Assembly (NCBI GenBank): GCA_022414725.1 | Contig: CM039462.1 | Location: forward strand, 12,937,610 to 13,001,609 | DNA from: Microglena sp. YARC | Lineage: Eukaryota; Chlorophyta; Chlorophyceae; Chlamydomonadales; Chlamydomonadaceae | Reading direction: 5' to 3' | DNA: 64,000 nucleotides | Shown here: positions 53,819 to 63,923 of the stretch, piece by piece | Numbering within the stretch: the first letter of the stretch is position 1 | How the letters are laid out: the number at the start of each line of letters is the position of its first letter | Translations under genes and position numbers: made by a program | The notes under the pieces: model-generated | Told to the model about the DNA's origin: nothing | Databases searched by the model: none | Seen by the model: the letters and a program-made list of their open reading frames with translations, nothing else

Positions 53819-54892
53819 TCATACCGTTTGGGCTTTCTTACAGTACGTTTTCTCTTTTGGTTCGTCCTTCTTATCAAGAGCAGTAACAATCTCGTCATAG
53901 GAATTAAATGCCTTAGATCGTTGCATCCTTCTGATTTGATTGTCTTCTTTTTCTGGCTCTAATCTGTCTTTCACATTTGTAACAATGTTCATTTCGCTTG
54001 GTCGGTATAGACGTTTGACTCCTTTGAGCTTGAATCTGTAGCCTATATGTTCTTCAATTGTGTAAATATCTGTGGAAAACGTGGCTTTCTCCTTTTCAAA
54101 GGTCTTCTTCTGTAACATTACACGCACTCTGTCCCCTATTTTCATTGTTACTTCGTCATTCATCTTTTCATTCTTTTTTGACTGAGCTTCATATAGCTTT
54201 TGGCTGTAGTCATAATCATCATACACTTCTTCTGGGGTTGCATCTTTCAACCCAGAATGGGCTGTATTGTTGTACAGCTCAACAATATCATCAAGTGCAT
54301 CTATCCATTTTTTAGTCTTGTTCTCCAGTGAGTGTTTCTTTATCAAACCTTTCAGAGTCCTGGTAAAGCGGTCAATGATTCCCAGCTTGTTCCCCATCGG
54401 AGTAATGTGGTCTTCTTTTGCAACGTCTGTATAAATCCTTATATTTAGTTCTTTATTGAAAGACTCAAATATTGAAGATGCAAAAAAATTATCTCCTGAT
54501 ACACTGTTGATATCTTCGTCTACATCGCCTATAAATTTCTGATAGGCGTCTAAGACATCATTCATCTTGCCGCTTTTCAGTGGGTAACAATAAGCCTTTC
54601 TACTAATGATGTCTATGCACATAAGAATTTGGTGAATGTTATTATTTAGCCTCTTGCTCGACAATGGCATAATTGCAACATCTATTTGAAAAGATCTTGG
54701 AGGGGCGGTTATTTTGAATTTGAATTTGGTATTTTGTGGTTTTTGATATATTTGTGTGAGTTCTCGTGGATTGAAGTAATCTTCAATATCTCGTTTGGTA
54801 ATCCCTTCATCTTTTAATCTAGTAAATAGCTTTGCCTTGGACAGCAATTTTAGATTCGGATTATTTTTTAAAATATATTCAAGCTCCGTCAT
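53819..54892 (-). CDS. Retroviral-type (rve) integrase of the PLV
   Basis: 357 codons, intact. DDE-fold integrases insert polinton-type elements into host DNA. Candidate catalytic residues are D71 (FQIDVAIM), D134 (VSGDNFFASS) and D174 (GNKLGIIDRFTRTLKG). The third position is normally Glu (VERFNRTLK-like), so this is a DDD variant with 39 residues between the last two. Downstream, LYNNTAHSGLKDATPEEVY is a hallmark of polinton-type integrases, and KIGDRVRVML with YRFKLKGV suggests the SH3-like C-terminal domain. The N-terminal part has no obvious HHCC zinc finger. It is the outermost gene at the left end and the only large PLV gene here without a frameshift. Confidence 0.85.
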   Translation of the reverse strand: MTELEYILKNNPNLKLLSKAKLFTRLKDEGITKRDIEDYFNPRELTQIYQKPQNTKFKFKITAPPRSFQIDVAIMPLSSKRLNNNIHQILMCIDIISRKAYCYPLKSGKMNDVLDAYQKFIGDVDEDINSVSGDNFFASSIFESFNKELNIRIYTDVAKEDHITPMGNKLGIIDRFTRTLKGLIKKHSLENKTKKWIDALDDIVELYNNTAHSGLKDATPEEVYDDYDYSQKLYEAQSKKNEKMNDEVTMKIGDRVRVMLQKKTFEKEKATFSTDIYTIEEHIGYRFKLKGVKRLYRPSEMNIVTNVKDRLEPEKEDNQIRRMQRSKAFNSYDEIVTALDKKDEPKEKTYCKKAQTV

Positions 54893-54920
54893 CCTATATA
54901 TATATATTAGGACGTTAAAC
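54893..54920 (-). promoter_or_regulatory. Short AT-rich gap between polymerase-helicase and integrase genes
   Basis: About 28 bases with TATATATATA and an ACTTATTTTT stretch separate the two same-strand genes. It could serve as an initiator region for the integrase. There is no other signal. Confidence 0.3.
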
Positions 54921-56335
54921 TTATTTTTTCGCGGTATTGCACTTATTGCACATTAATCTGCAATTCCACTTGAAGTGTGCAAATCCATTATCTATTCTGT
55001 CAACAGTACATTGAATTTTGCTACTCTTCTCCACATTCATATGTCCTTGACATCCAATACATACATTGTTTTTGACATATTCCTCCTTACACCATTCCAC
55101 GTCTACATACTCCTCTAACATGTAGTCATAATCACGTTTCTTTGACCTGTCTTGTTTTTTGTATCCCTGTATTTTCTCTTTGAAGTACTCGTCTAACCTC
55201 ATGTCTGTCAAGTCCATCTGCAGAAAATATACGTCAGATAGCTTGCTGCACCTGGAAACAGCTGAGTATACCCATCTCCTGTCCGTGATTGTTAGCAGAT
55301 CTGTTATGACAAACTTCTCAGCTATGCAACTTCCTTGTTCGCTGTGACACGTATTACAGTGACTTAGCTCGAACCATTTGCAGATCATGTCGTGCGTTAT
55401 ATCTATTTTAATGTGTTCAGACGATATGTCCTGTAGTTTGAATTCCTTTTTGGTCTGCCCCGATTATTGTGTACCTCTGATTCGGACGCAACTTGGTTGT
55501 TGCTGTTTTCTCTTCCCCATCGTCCTTATATTTATAACTCCTAGTGATATTGGTTTTGCAAACTAGCTCTTGACCGAAGTGATATGTTTTGCCATCTGCC
55601 AGCGTATAGCATTGTTCTGCCTTGCGCTTTTTACTTTTGTCCAGACTATCGTCTATAAAAGTGTTCAAAAACCTTTGAGCTGTACACAAGATAGCTGATT
55701 GCTCTCTTGATTTTTAGCTTACTAACATCTTCTAACGAGGAAAGTATTCTATCCTTGAACCATTTTCTGATGGTTTCTTGTAAATCTTTGGTTTCGTCAA
55801 ATAGGTCGTCTTGGATGAGGAGCATATCATCTCTGTCTTGTTGTGTTTTCAGTCTATGGTTGAATGTTAATGTATATTTATTATCGAATATTTTTTGCAC
55901 ATAGTCACATTTCATCTCAATTGTAGCATCATCATCAATCGATTCCAGTTGGTGTGAATCCCCATTGGCTATGAAACATATATGTGGGTGTTTGTGCATG
56001 AACTTGTTCATTTCATTCATATGTCTCCTGGTCATCAACATTACTTCCTCGAATATGATGACTTTAATGTCATCTAGTGAAAATGCATTGTTCTTCCCAC
56101 ACTCTCCTTCGAAATTGAGGCCAATAAGATTGTGAAATGTGCATGCTTGGATATCATGTCCATCTTCCCTGCTTTTCGTTAGCACATTGTTAACCTGGGA
56201 GTTATATGGCATACCACCAATATTTCCTTATCCTCAAAACGTTGTTTCTTATTTTTCCCAAAGGTTTATAGACATATTCTAGAGCAGCATAACTCTTTCC
56301 GCAACCGGCAAACCCATCAATTATTGTTTTGGTAA
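54921..56335 (-). pseudogene. Polymerase-helicase protein, helicase and HNH-like segment
   Basis: SF1 helicase motifs I, Ia (EILVV then MPYNSQ), II, III, V and VI occur in order over three frames. The last 60 residues contain two CxxC pairs and VDRIDN..H..N, resembling HNH/endonuclease VII-type zinc domains. Confidence 0.75.
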
Positions 56336-56785
56336 AACCTTGTCAACAATACGAATATCTTGCTCTGGGTATGTTATGATTTCTTTCGTTTTGTATTGTA
56401 CAATATCGTTATTGGGAGGCAGAGATCCTTTCAATATCTTGTATTGACCGAAATATATGCCAATTCGCTGTTTGATACACATTCCGTCTTTTATTATGAC
56501 ATATAGGCAGTCGGTTTTTACAGCAAGCACTTGATTGTCGACTCTCAGCTTTTCATATGCGTCATTGATCTGGAATCTTGCTAGATTCGTGAGGGCATAC
56601 CTCATTGGTAGAAATCCGTTTATGAGCTCTGTTTTCTGTGTGATGGTTACAAGAAACACGTCGTCTGCCATAGGTATAACATTTCCTTTGTGTTTGTTTG
56701 CATATTCTACAGCATCAGATCTGTTCTTGAAGATTTTTGAATGCCTACTGGTGTTGTGTTTTTTCCAAAAAGGCCTGATAGTTCG

Positions 56786-58065
56786 TTAGGGATTCCCTTC
56801 AACAAATCTTTTTGGGATGTGTCCGTACTCCCCCTCCCCCAAACACTGTTTTAATATATTTGCTAGATACCTGCACTTTTTCCAATCAACTCGCAGATAT
56901 GCCAATATTGTGTATTTGAATTTCAATTGCACAACCTCGTACCCATAAATGAGCATTTTATCCTGGTTGTAAATGGGATGTTCCTCGTCTATTCTGATGA
57001 GATACAGGTATCCTTTGTTGAACGGTTTCCTTTTAACTATTCCGCCTTGAGAATCAAGTGTTGTTTGCGTGAAGTTGCTTTGAAACGGGTCATCATATTC
57101 CACAACCTTTCGTTTCTTAGTCGTGAATTTTGCTTCATTTAGTGGTTTATCATCTATGTATGTGTAGAATATATCCCATGAATTTGTAACTGGGAACCCT
57201 GGTCCATCAACCAACATCCATATGCAAGTAAAGTAATGCTTATTGATATCAAGTGCTGTAATCTCGTCAAGATCTATGGTAGACAGATCTTTGTCAACAA
57301 GCCTGCCCATTGGTACTCGATCTAAACATATTTTGACAACCTCAATGGCTTCAATGCTCATCTCTGATTTAAATTTATTACTTAGAAACGATCCCTTCAC
57401 TTCTGAGTCCAGGTTCTTGTAGTCTACGAACGTGTCTACGTCTAGAATTGGACATTTTGAAAACCCTTGCACTTGAGATGCATTCTCAATTGAGATGGCT
57501 ATAGGTTTGTCGTCTTTTGTCACGATGTGATTCAATTCTAAGCGTGAAATAATATGTCCAGTTTGCATGATCAGCTTGGGGTCACATCCTTCTTTTTGAA
57601 CTAAGTTTAACAGAACTTCTTTCATATCTCCGTTGTAGATGATTCTGATGTCCTTTTTTGATGCTTCCATTCCAGCTTTAATAATTGGGAATATGTCTTC
57701 GTATTTATTTGCTAAGTGATACATGTCTGCAGTAACCTTTTTGACTTTTGGCACTACAAAGTTGGATGACGGACGAGAGTACATGTCATTCTTAGTTGTC
57801 TTGGCAAAAGACATCAATTCGTCTATGTTCTGTACATGTTCATGCCAATATATTACACGTAGTTTCTGGATACTGTATGTTTTTGTTTGCTCCTCAGGTG
57901 GTGGTTCATATTTACATACTACCCTGTTTTCGTTGTCGTATATTTCTGCTCCAAAACCATTCTTCTTGAACCACTTCAGATAATCCTCGACTGTCATGTC
58001 AATGTCAGACACACCGTCATATTCTGACTCGAATATATCCCAATAAATTGATTCAAATGTGAGTG
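56786..58065 (-). pseudogene. Polymerase-helicase protein, polymerase-containing segment
   Basis: The longest uninterrupted piece. It joins the N-terminal segment across a CACACA tract near 58065-58075, where a 2-base change restores HTLTFESIYWDIF. It holds the motif A candidate ALDINKHYFTCIW. It ends at TAA (EGNP), but the alternative frame continues GIPNELSGLFGKN, which is the better motif B. Confidence 0.6.
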
Positions 58066-58967
58066 TGTGTTTTATGATACTTCAATTTCTTGTTGTGGGA
58101 GTCGAATGCTGGCTGAAAACCATTCAGAATTGCTTCAATTGCACATGCTCCGTTGGGTAAATTCCGATTCCTGGTCCTTTTTATACTTGTTTGTAAGCTA
58201 TCTCCTTTATTGTCCCACTCAAAACGTATGAACTTACATTCTGTATAAACAGTATGTATGTTATCCCTGATAGTCCTGTACAAGAACGGCCTATCAACCG
58301 TATTATTCACAGGTTCGTTGGAGGTAATTTTTATTGCCAGGGATTGTGATATGAGTCTTCTTAACAAAGCTCCCATACTTGGGTCGTCAATGTCAAGTCT
58401 GTCTAGTAGTTCTGCATATCCTGTGAAAACATTGCTGTTCCCAGCTAAAGTAGTAGACACGTACTCTCCCTCTTCAGTTTTTTTTGTATATTTGTCTTGG
58501 TTAATTGAGTCCAAAACCAACAATTTGCCTGGACCAAAATCTTTTAAAGGACGAAAAGCGTTTGTGATAGAAATACATCTATACACATACAAAGTGTTGC
58601 TGGCCTGATTGAAAAGCTCGAATTCGACTAACCTTTTGGGAGCGTTTTTTTGGTAGCGCTTTCTATCGTATTTTGACTTTTCTTCCCTTCTAGCTTTTTT
58701 GGCCTCTTCTTTCATGTAATTTTTGTAAAATTCTACAGCATCCCAGAAATGCTCTAGTGAATCGTAGCCTTCTGCGATCACATACTTTTTAGTAATCCTG
58801 CGTAGAGTTTCTCCTGCTGCTACCAAATGCTTTTTGTACCATTTTGCCAAAGTTTGTTGTGATGCCATTATAATTCTGTAATATATTAATAAGTGAACAA
58901 TCTCTTAAGCGTCTTACTTAAAATACTAAAAAAAATAATGTGCATTTCAATTTTTTTAAATGAAACA

Positions 58968-59258
58968 CTATACTCCGACAGTTTCTGCCAATAATAACGC
59001 CTTTTTTTCTTCTCTTTTTTTTGCATGATATAGTCTTGCGCGTTCATTTCGTTTTTCGCGAAATTCAGGATCATTTTGGTACCTGTTCCTGGTATATACT
59101 TGTCGCCTCTCACGGTATGCCTCATCTGTTTGATACCGTTTTACAGTTGCAAGTCTGGCGAGATTATTTACATGAGCACGATATGCAGGGTCTTCTTTCA
59201 TTTTCGTCTTGTGGATTTCACTAGAATACGTGTGAACTTTGATGCAAGATTCGCTCAT
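58968..59258 (-). CDS. Small basic repeat protein of the PLV
   Basis: 96 codons with three or four imperfect copies of a roughly 20-residue unit: KEDPAYRAHVNN, QTDEAYRERRQVY, QNDPEFREKRNERARLYH. The consensus Y..DP.YR...N.R is lysine/arginine-rich and probably binds nucleic acid. The same unit occurs at the C-terminus of the fibre gene and, weakly, near the N-terminus of the polymerase-helicase protein. It is intact and lies between those two genes. Confidence 0.6.
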   Translation of the reverse strand: MSESCIKVHTYSSEIHKTKMKEDPAYRAHVNNLARLATVKRYQTDEAYRERRQVYTRNRYQNDPEFREKRNERARLYHAKKREEKKALLLAETVGV

Positions 59259-59344
59259 CTTATTATACTTATAGTATATAATATGCTCAAGGTTCTTAAG
59301 TATGATTCAATTTTATTTTTAATTCACTTACACAGACTCTGCCT

Positions 59345-60104
59345 TCAACATAGCCTTCCGTTCCGTTCCTTTTTTGCATTATAAATCTGCGAACGTTCAT
59401 TTCGTTGTGCACGGTATTCTGGGTCATTCTTATACCGTTCATTCTTCAATTGTTTGCTTAGGTCATCAACCTCGACTGATAAAGCCCTTATTGCACCAAT
59501 TAGATGTGGTACAAGGGAGTTGTAATTGAGACCCAATCTCTCTTTTTCTGAGTCTAGGAATCTCACAGCTTCTGGACAAACGCCTATCACTTCTTGGGCA
59601 TACAGCCCAATTTCCACTGCATTTTTAGCATCTCCCCTTGAACGTGTATTTTGCCGGCTGCAAAGATTTGATTGCCTTCAATGACTCCTCAGGGTTGAGG
59701 TATTCAATATGATTTTTATATAACTTGTCAGAAAGGTTAATGTATGATCCCGTCTGGTCAATCCTAGCTTTGGCCATGAATTCGAAGAGGAAATTGAATG
59801 ATTCACTACCCCCATCGCTCAAGAAAGATATGCTCCCATTAATCTCCGACCCTGTGTCTGCAAAGTGAATCAAACCAGGCCCATTGGCTCCAGTCTGCGT
59901 TGGTAGTTCAAGACGACTCACCTTCACTCCGGGACCAATAGCAACAAAAGCGTTTTGTACATTCAATTGGTCTGTAAGATCATTGTAAGACCCTGAAAAT
60001 AAGGGGGGCTTGTTTATAAGTGCGTTATAGTCTCCTGAAAAACTGTCGGTGATCTTTTTGGTGTCTCTGGGCTGAGCAAATATATACTGAGAGGTGTTGT
60101 ACAT
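59345..60104 (-). pseudogene. Fibre-like protein with S74 intramolecular chaperone
   Basis: About 253 codons starting at 60104, with one frameshift near 59630 in a GGGG run. The N-terminal part has SGDYNALINKPPLFSGSYND, a fibre-type linker repeat. The middle is Gly/Ser-rich. The C-terminal part has ESLKAIKSLQPAKYTF, IGLYAQEVIGVCPEAV and LNYNSLVPHLIGAIRALSVEV, which matches the Peptidase S74 chaperone that trimerises and self-cleaves in phage and viral spikes. A YKNDPEYRAQRNERSQ unit follows. The likely role is host attachment. A longer upstream frame includes a hydrophobic low-complexity stretch that is antisense to the next gene's leader and is not favoured. Confidence 0.7.
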
Positions 60105-60261
60105 TAATTTATAACATAATTTAAACCATGAGTCCAGAAAAAATGTGGGGAAAACAAAAACAAAAACAAAAACAAATACAATCAAACAAAGAGGGAATAC
60201 TACAAACCAAAGAGCAACAACAATTAGTGTTAAATTACCTGCTGATAGGACACTCCCTCGA
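60105..60261. promoter_or_regulatory. Divergent promoter region of the PLV
   Basis: About 157 AT-rich bases separate the start codons of the minus-strand fibre gene and the plus-strand virion block. They contain TTATAAATTAATG directly upstream of the fibre ATG and an (AAAAAC)n run. Confidence 0.45.
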
Positions 60262-60692
60262 ATGATGGGATTCAACCCTTATGCATATGTAATAGAGATC
60301 CCAAAACAACCCCATCAAAATATGATAGCTCAGGCTGTAAATGGGGTATCTGCTGTAGAACACCTTGCTAGATCTGCGAGGGCTGCCATGACTCAACAAA
60401 ACACTGCACCACAAAATGTGTTTCAAGGAACTAGGACGTATATAGACCACTTACCTAGACCACCTTCCTCTCGACCATCTCCGTCTAATGCCAATTATGC
60501 AGCACCTAAAAAACGGTATGATTTGAGGCGGTCACTAGATAGATTTGACTTCAGGCACGCATCACCAGATTCAAGTGGCCAATCTAAGAGGGAGGTGCTT
60601 GCAATTGCAACCGAATACCAAGAACGTTCTAATGAGCCTGGATTACAAAGACTACTTGACAAACGGAGAACCAAAAATCATTATATAGATAT
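60262..60692 (+). CDS. Putative PLV virion protein upstream of the capsid gene
   Basis: About 140 codons from ATG 60262 (MMGFNPYAYVIEIPKQPHQN). Proline/serine- and arginine-rich middle (IDHLPRPPSSRPSPSN), ending RRTKNHYI. The open frame currently runs on into the capsid gene, but a one-base shift at 60680 would give TAG at about 60688. The AT-rich interval that follows looks intergenic, so I read this as a separate gene. No family recognised; its position before the capsid gene suggests a structural role. Confidence 0.45.
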
Positions 60693-60699
60693 CTATAAT

Positions 60700-60750
60700 T
60701 ATCTGAAAATAAACTTTGATTATTATCAAACTATAGAGTATATAAGCTAC
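60700..60750 (+). promoter_or_regulatory. Likely capsid gene promoter
   Basis: An AT-rich stretch containing TATAGAGTATATAAGC, ending seven bases before the capsid ATG at 60751. Confidence 0.45.
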
Positions 60751-61853
60751 ATGTCTGCATACCCAAAAAACCTCCAGTACATTACAAAACGGATCTCTAA
60801 CTATAGTCGAGCAACTAAACGGCTGTCCACCCTTAATAGTACTTCTGCAACCAACAATGGTGTGATTACAGTCGACATGCCTTCCAACACTTTGATAGAT
60901 ACTGATAGCCTGATAATGAGTTTCAAAGCAATCACAGATACTGGGGCATGCCAAGGAACATTGAATCAATCATACAAAGGTGCGACTTGGAAGTGAATGG
61001 GCAAGTGATAGGAGGGTTCTCCAATTATAATCAGCTTTTTAATATTATTGCTGATACATCCTTTGGTGCAGATTGCCACAACAGACGTAAGATTGTCCAA
61101 TCGGGAGGTGATGGTTCAGCTATTCCCATCGGTATTCCAAAAGATTATTGCATTTGTAATTGGCTGACTCTCAATAGCTTTCAGCCCAGCATATTGGATA
61201 CCAAACTCCTAGGGCCAGGTTCGCCTTAGGATACAGCTAGATGGATCCAATTGTCTAATTGGGGAGGACAATTTATTCTATCAGACATTTCATTCAGTGT
61301 TGATACTATCTCAATAGATGATGGGCTCTTTGATGCCGCACACAATGCCTTTCTGCAAAATGGAGGTGTGTATGAAATCATGTTCAAGAACTATTTTTCA
61401 TTTTCATCAGCTGCATCAAGTTATAGCCAGTCCACCAAATTTAGTGTGTCGTCCCAGTCGGTTAATCGAGCTTGGGGAATGTTTGTAGATCAATCACCTA
61501 CTGGAGCATTGGATGCAGTGACCAAAAACTGTAACACGTTCGTCAGGAAAGCGACTGGGATGGAAAGTGCTCAGTTCACTATCAATGGGACTTATTATCC
61601 AGATTTTAGGGCCAATGTTGGACAGTGTTTTTCGTTAACACAAAGTTCTTACAACCAATTGCAGGACACCCTAGGAGGGTCAAGTCCCCTTTGTGATTCA
61701 TTTGCAAGCTGGCGTGATAAATTCTTTGTTCTCTCATGCAAGTTCTGCCACAATGATGATGAGTTCATGTCGGGCATTGACACAAGAGGGAACAGTTCGA
61801 TTGGAGCATTCGAGTCTCAAGCCGTTAGTGAGCAGCAGGCTCAGCCAACTTGA
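60751..61853 (+). pseudogene. Major capsid protein 1 (double jelly-roll type), frameshifted
   Basis: About 367 codons with breaks near 60945 and 61225. The N-terminus MSAYPKNLQYITKRISNYS and VDMPSNTLIDTDSLIMSF match the start of PLV capsid proteins as I know them. Then come NIESIIQRCDLEVNGQVIGG with NYNQLFNI, WLTLNSFQPSILDTKLLG, LSDISFSVDTISIDDGLF, and a second half with QFTINGTYYPDFRANVGQ and SGIDTRGNSS. These are characteristic of double jelly-roll capsid proteins of polinton-like viruses, which build the icosahedral shell. First of the plus-strand virion genes with a clear function. Confidence 0.7.
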
Positions 61854-61960
61854 CTGCAATGGTGTTTTATGAGTGTAGTAGCATGATCCGTGTGGAGCGG
61901 GGAGGATGCTCGAATTAGTTCTATAAATACAAATAATTATAAATGTAACAATAATATAAA

Positions 61961-63057
61961 TGAGTGCACTTCCTCAAAACATTACGAAAATCCATAGAAT
62001 TGAGCCAATAGGAACAAAAACAGGTTTCCCCCAAACACAGACCGTGTTTGAAATGACTGATGCATTTGGGATTTATCCAGTGTCAAGCTTTTGTTCACTT
62101 TTAATTCGGATGGTGTTGCACCCAGGGGAATAGATTGCTTAATCAGTTCATTATCAGTTTCGTTTGATGACGTTGAGGTCCAGTCCATCAACAATTATCA
62201 TCACCTCACCAGACTAATGGCTGTTCATAACACCCCTGCGACTTCCTCCAATATGTTGGTAATGCTCAGCTGTGGATTTAATTTCCATGTCAGATGATGA
62301 GCCATATGTTATTGACCGTTTCCATGGTATCTTAGGTACCAAGGACTGTGTAATCAAAGGCAGGGTTCGAATCTGTATTGTTTGGGCAGATGCTGCAGTA
62401 TTGTTGAGAGACAATGATTCAACAAGCTATGAGATTTCCGATCTACACCTTATTGTTCGAAGTGAAATTCAAGAGAATGTCACAGAACGTGTTGAATTTG
62501 ACAACTTCTCATCCATGTTTCAACTCAATGAAAACGAAAACCAACAAACTAATATATACATTGCTTCCAGGGATATTGAGTATGCTATTGCAACGTTCAT
62601 GACAGAAGATTTTCACTCCAAGACTTCAACACAAGACTATAACGGGACAAGCTACTATTTTTCACAAGGCATTCCAAGTATTATAACAAATGATGCTCCA
62701 GTTTATGTTGGTATTAGTGTCAACAATATACCTGTTGCAGACCACCCAATAAACTATTTCAGGGCAAATGAATACTTGGACATCATTTTTGACAATGACA
62801 ACAGATCAATGGAACACATGACTACATTGAAAAAGGATGGTACCCTATTAATACGAAGTGCAAGTACTCTAGCAACTCGTCAGTGGGCCCTGGGTCTACC
62901 AATAGATGTAATGGATGAAGACATACCCTATAACATCACATTTCACAGCACTGGTAATATCAACACGAGGAACTATTCACTTTTATTCGTCAAGTACAAC
63001 TCTCTTTTGGAGATAGATACTGGTGAAAACGGCTCGAAATACTTTTTCACAAGGTAA
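61961..63057 (+). pseudogene. Second capsid-like protein, paralogous N-terminal half, frameshifted
   Basis: About 365 codons with breaks near 62100 and 62290. FGIYPVSSF, GIDCLISSLSVSFDDVEVQS with NNYHHLTRLM, and YEISDLHLIVRSEI parallel in order and spacing the capsid 1 segments IESIIQRC..EVNGQ..NYNQLF and LSDISFSVDTI. The C-terminal half differs. It could be a second double jelly-roll protein or a penton-type minor capsid protein. The 3' 261-codon piece (62272-63057) is intact. Confidence 0.5.
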
Positions 63058-63065
63058 TATATAAA

Positions 63066-63281
63066 ATGGATAAATATTTGCTACCTCTCTGTCTAGAAAC
63101 ATGGCCTAATAGAGCCATTCAATATGCCCAACCAGCTACAAACTATGTAGGTAGGAGAATGATCCGACAACCGTTACTGAGACTGAGTTGCTGTGGGGTC
63201 GTCCTTTACCCAACAAGCCAAAGCCATACACATCCTGAGGACATCTCCTGTGGTTCCAAAAATTCCAGTGATCATTTGTAA
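63066..63281 (+). CDS. Small PLV protein, unknown
   Basis: 71 codons starting nine bases after the second capsid gene (MDKYLLPLCLETWPNRAIQY). Its second half is Ser/His-rich and may be out of frame. No family recognised. Confidence 0.35.
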   Translation: MDKYLLPLCLETWPNRAIQYAQPATNYVGRRMIRQPLLRLSCCGVVLYPTSQSHTHPEDISCGSKNSSDHL

Positions 63282-63324
63282 ATTCCAGTAATTTTTTCTA
63301 TTATTTTCTAACTTGAAATTATAT

Positions 63325-63829
63325 ATGGAGGATATTGAGCAACTCAGTAACAATTTGGAGGATGTGGAAGTGATTCAACCCAAAGCAAAGAGGGTCATGT
63401 CTCAGAAGCAGAAAGAGGTACTAGCAAGAGCACGGGAAAAAGCTTGGGCCAAGAGAAAGAATTAGGAGAAATCAGTAGACAAGAGAAACAGCTCCAGAAA
63501 CAGGAGAAACAAGTGAAGCAAGAAGAAAAGGCTACTGAGATGAAACTTCGTAAGAAGGCAGTCAATAAGAGACTGAACACAACTATTGTTGTTAGTGATG
63601 ATGACTCTGACGAAGACGAACAGGTGATAACAGATGATTCCCAGCCAGAATCAGAAGAAGTTGAAGTGAAACAGATGTCAAGACAAATTAAAAACGCTTT
63701 GAACGTTACAAAAGTTCCAAAAAAATAAGCCAGGAGGAAACTGTTGAACTGTTTAGACAGAAAATAATGAATGATGGGAAACGACTGGCTTATCAATCAC
63801 TCTTCCCTGGTCACAATGCCCTTTTTTAG
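63325..63829 (+). pseudogene. Charged coiled-coil PLV protein, two frameshifts
   Basis: About 168 codons from ATG 63325 (MEDIEQLSNNLEDVEVIQPK). The frame meets TAG at 63463 and continues as ELGEISRQEKQLQKQEKQVK, a strong coiled coil. It then has an acidic stretch VVSDDDSDEDEQ and, after a shift in an A-run near 63720, the C-terminus MNDGKRLAYQSLFPGHNALF. The ending is well structured, suggesting a conserved virion or scaffolding protein. Function not known. Confidence 0.45.
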
Positions 63830-63923
63830 TAAAATATTATGTCCTGTAAAAATAGATGAATATCACAGAAAACGCAAGTCAGTAATTTTATTCATAAAAA
63901 AACTCGTTTATAAGCCCAAACAC

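Larger units (their letters stand above)
54921..58868 (-). pseudogene. Polymerase-helicase-HNH fusion protein of the PLV, frameshifted
   Basis: About 1,315 codons, apparently one gene cut by at least six small indels (near 58070, 56785, 56710, 56335, 56255/56215 and 55690, and one near 55420). Order: unrecognised N-terminal region with basic KSKYDRKRYQKN and NGACAIEAIL; a divergent family-B polymerase palm with motif A-like ITALDINKHYFTCI, motif B-like GIPNELSGLFGKN and motif C-like VLAVKTDCLYV; Walker A DGFAGCGKSYAALEY (about 56283-56325), IIFEEVMLM, GDSHQLESI, HSEQGSCIAEKFVI and WVYSAVSRC of a superfamily-1 (Pif1/RecD-like) helicase; then C-x2-C, CTVDRIDNGFAHFKWNC and CNKCN, an HNH-like zinc domain. 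The helicase call is firm, the polymerase call is motif-based inference. It probably replicates the element. Confidence 0.65.

Noticed and set aside
59625..60275. Longer fibre ORF starting at 60275 with a hydrophobic VFVFVFVF leader
   Set aside because: The leader is the antisense of an (AAAAAC)n run in the divergent promoter. ATG 60104 gives a cleaner start.
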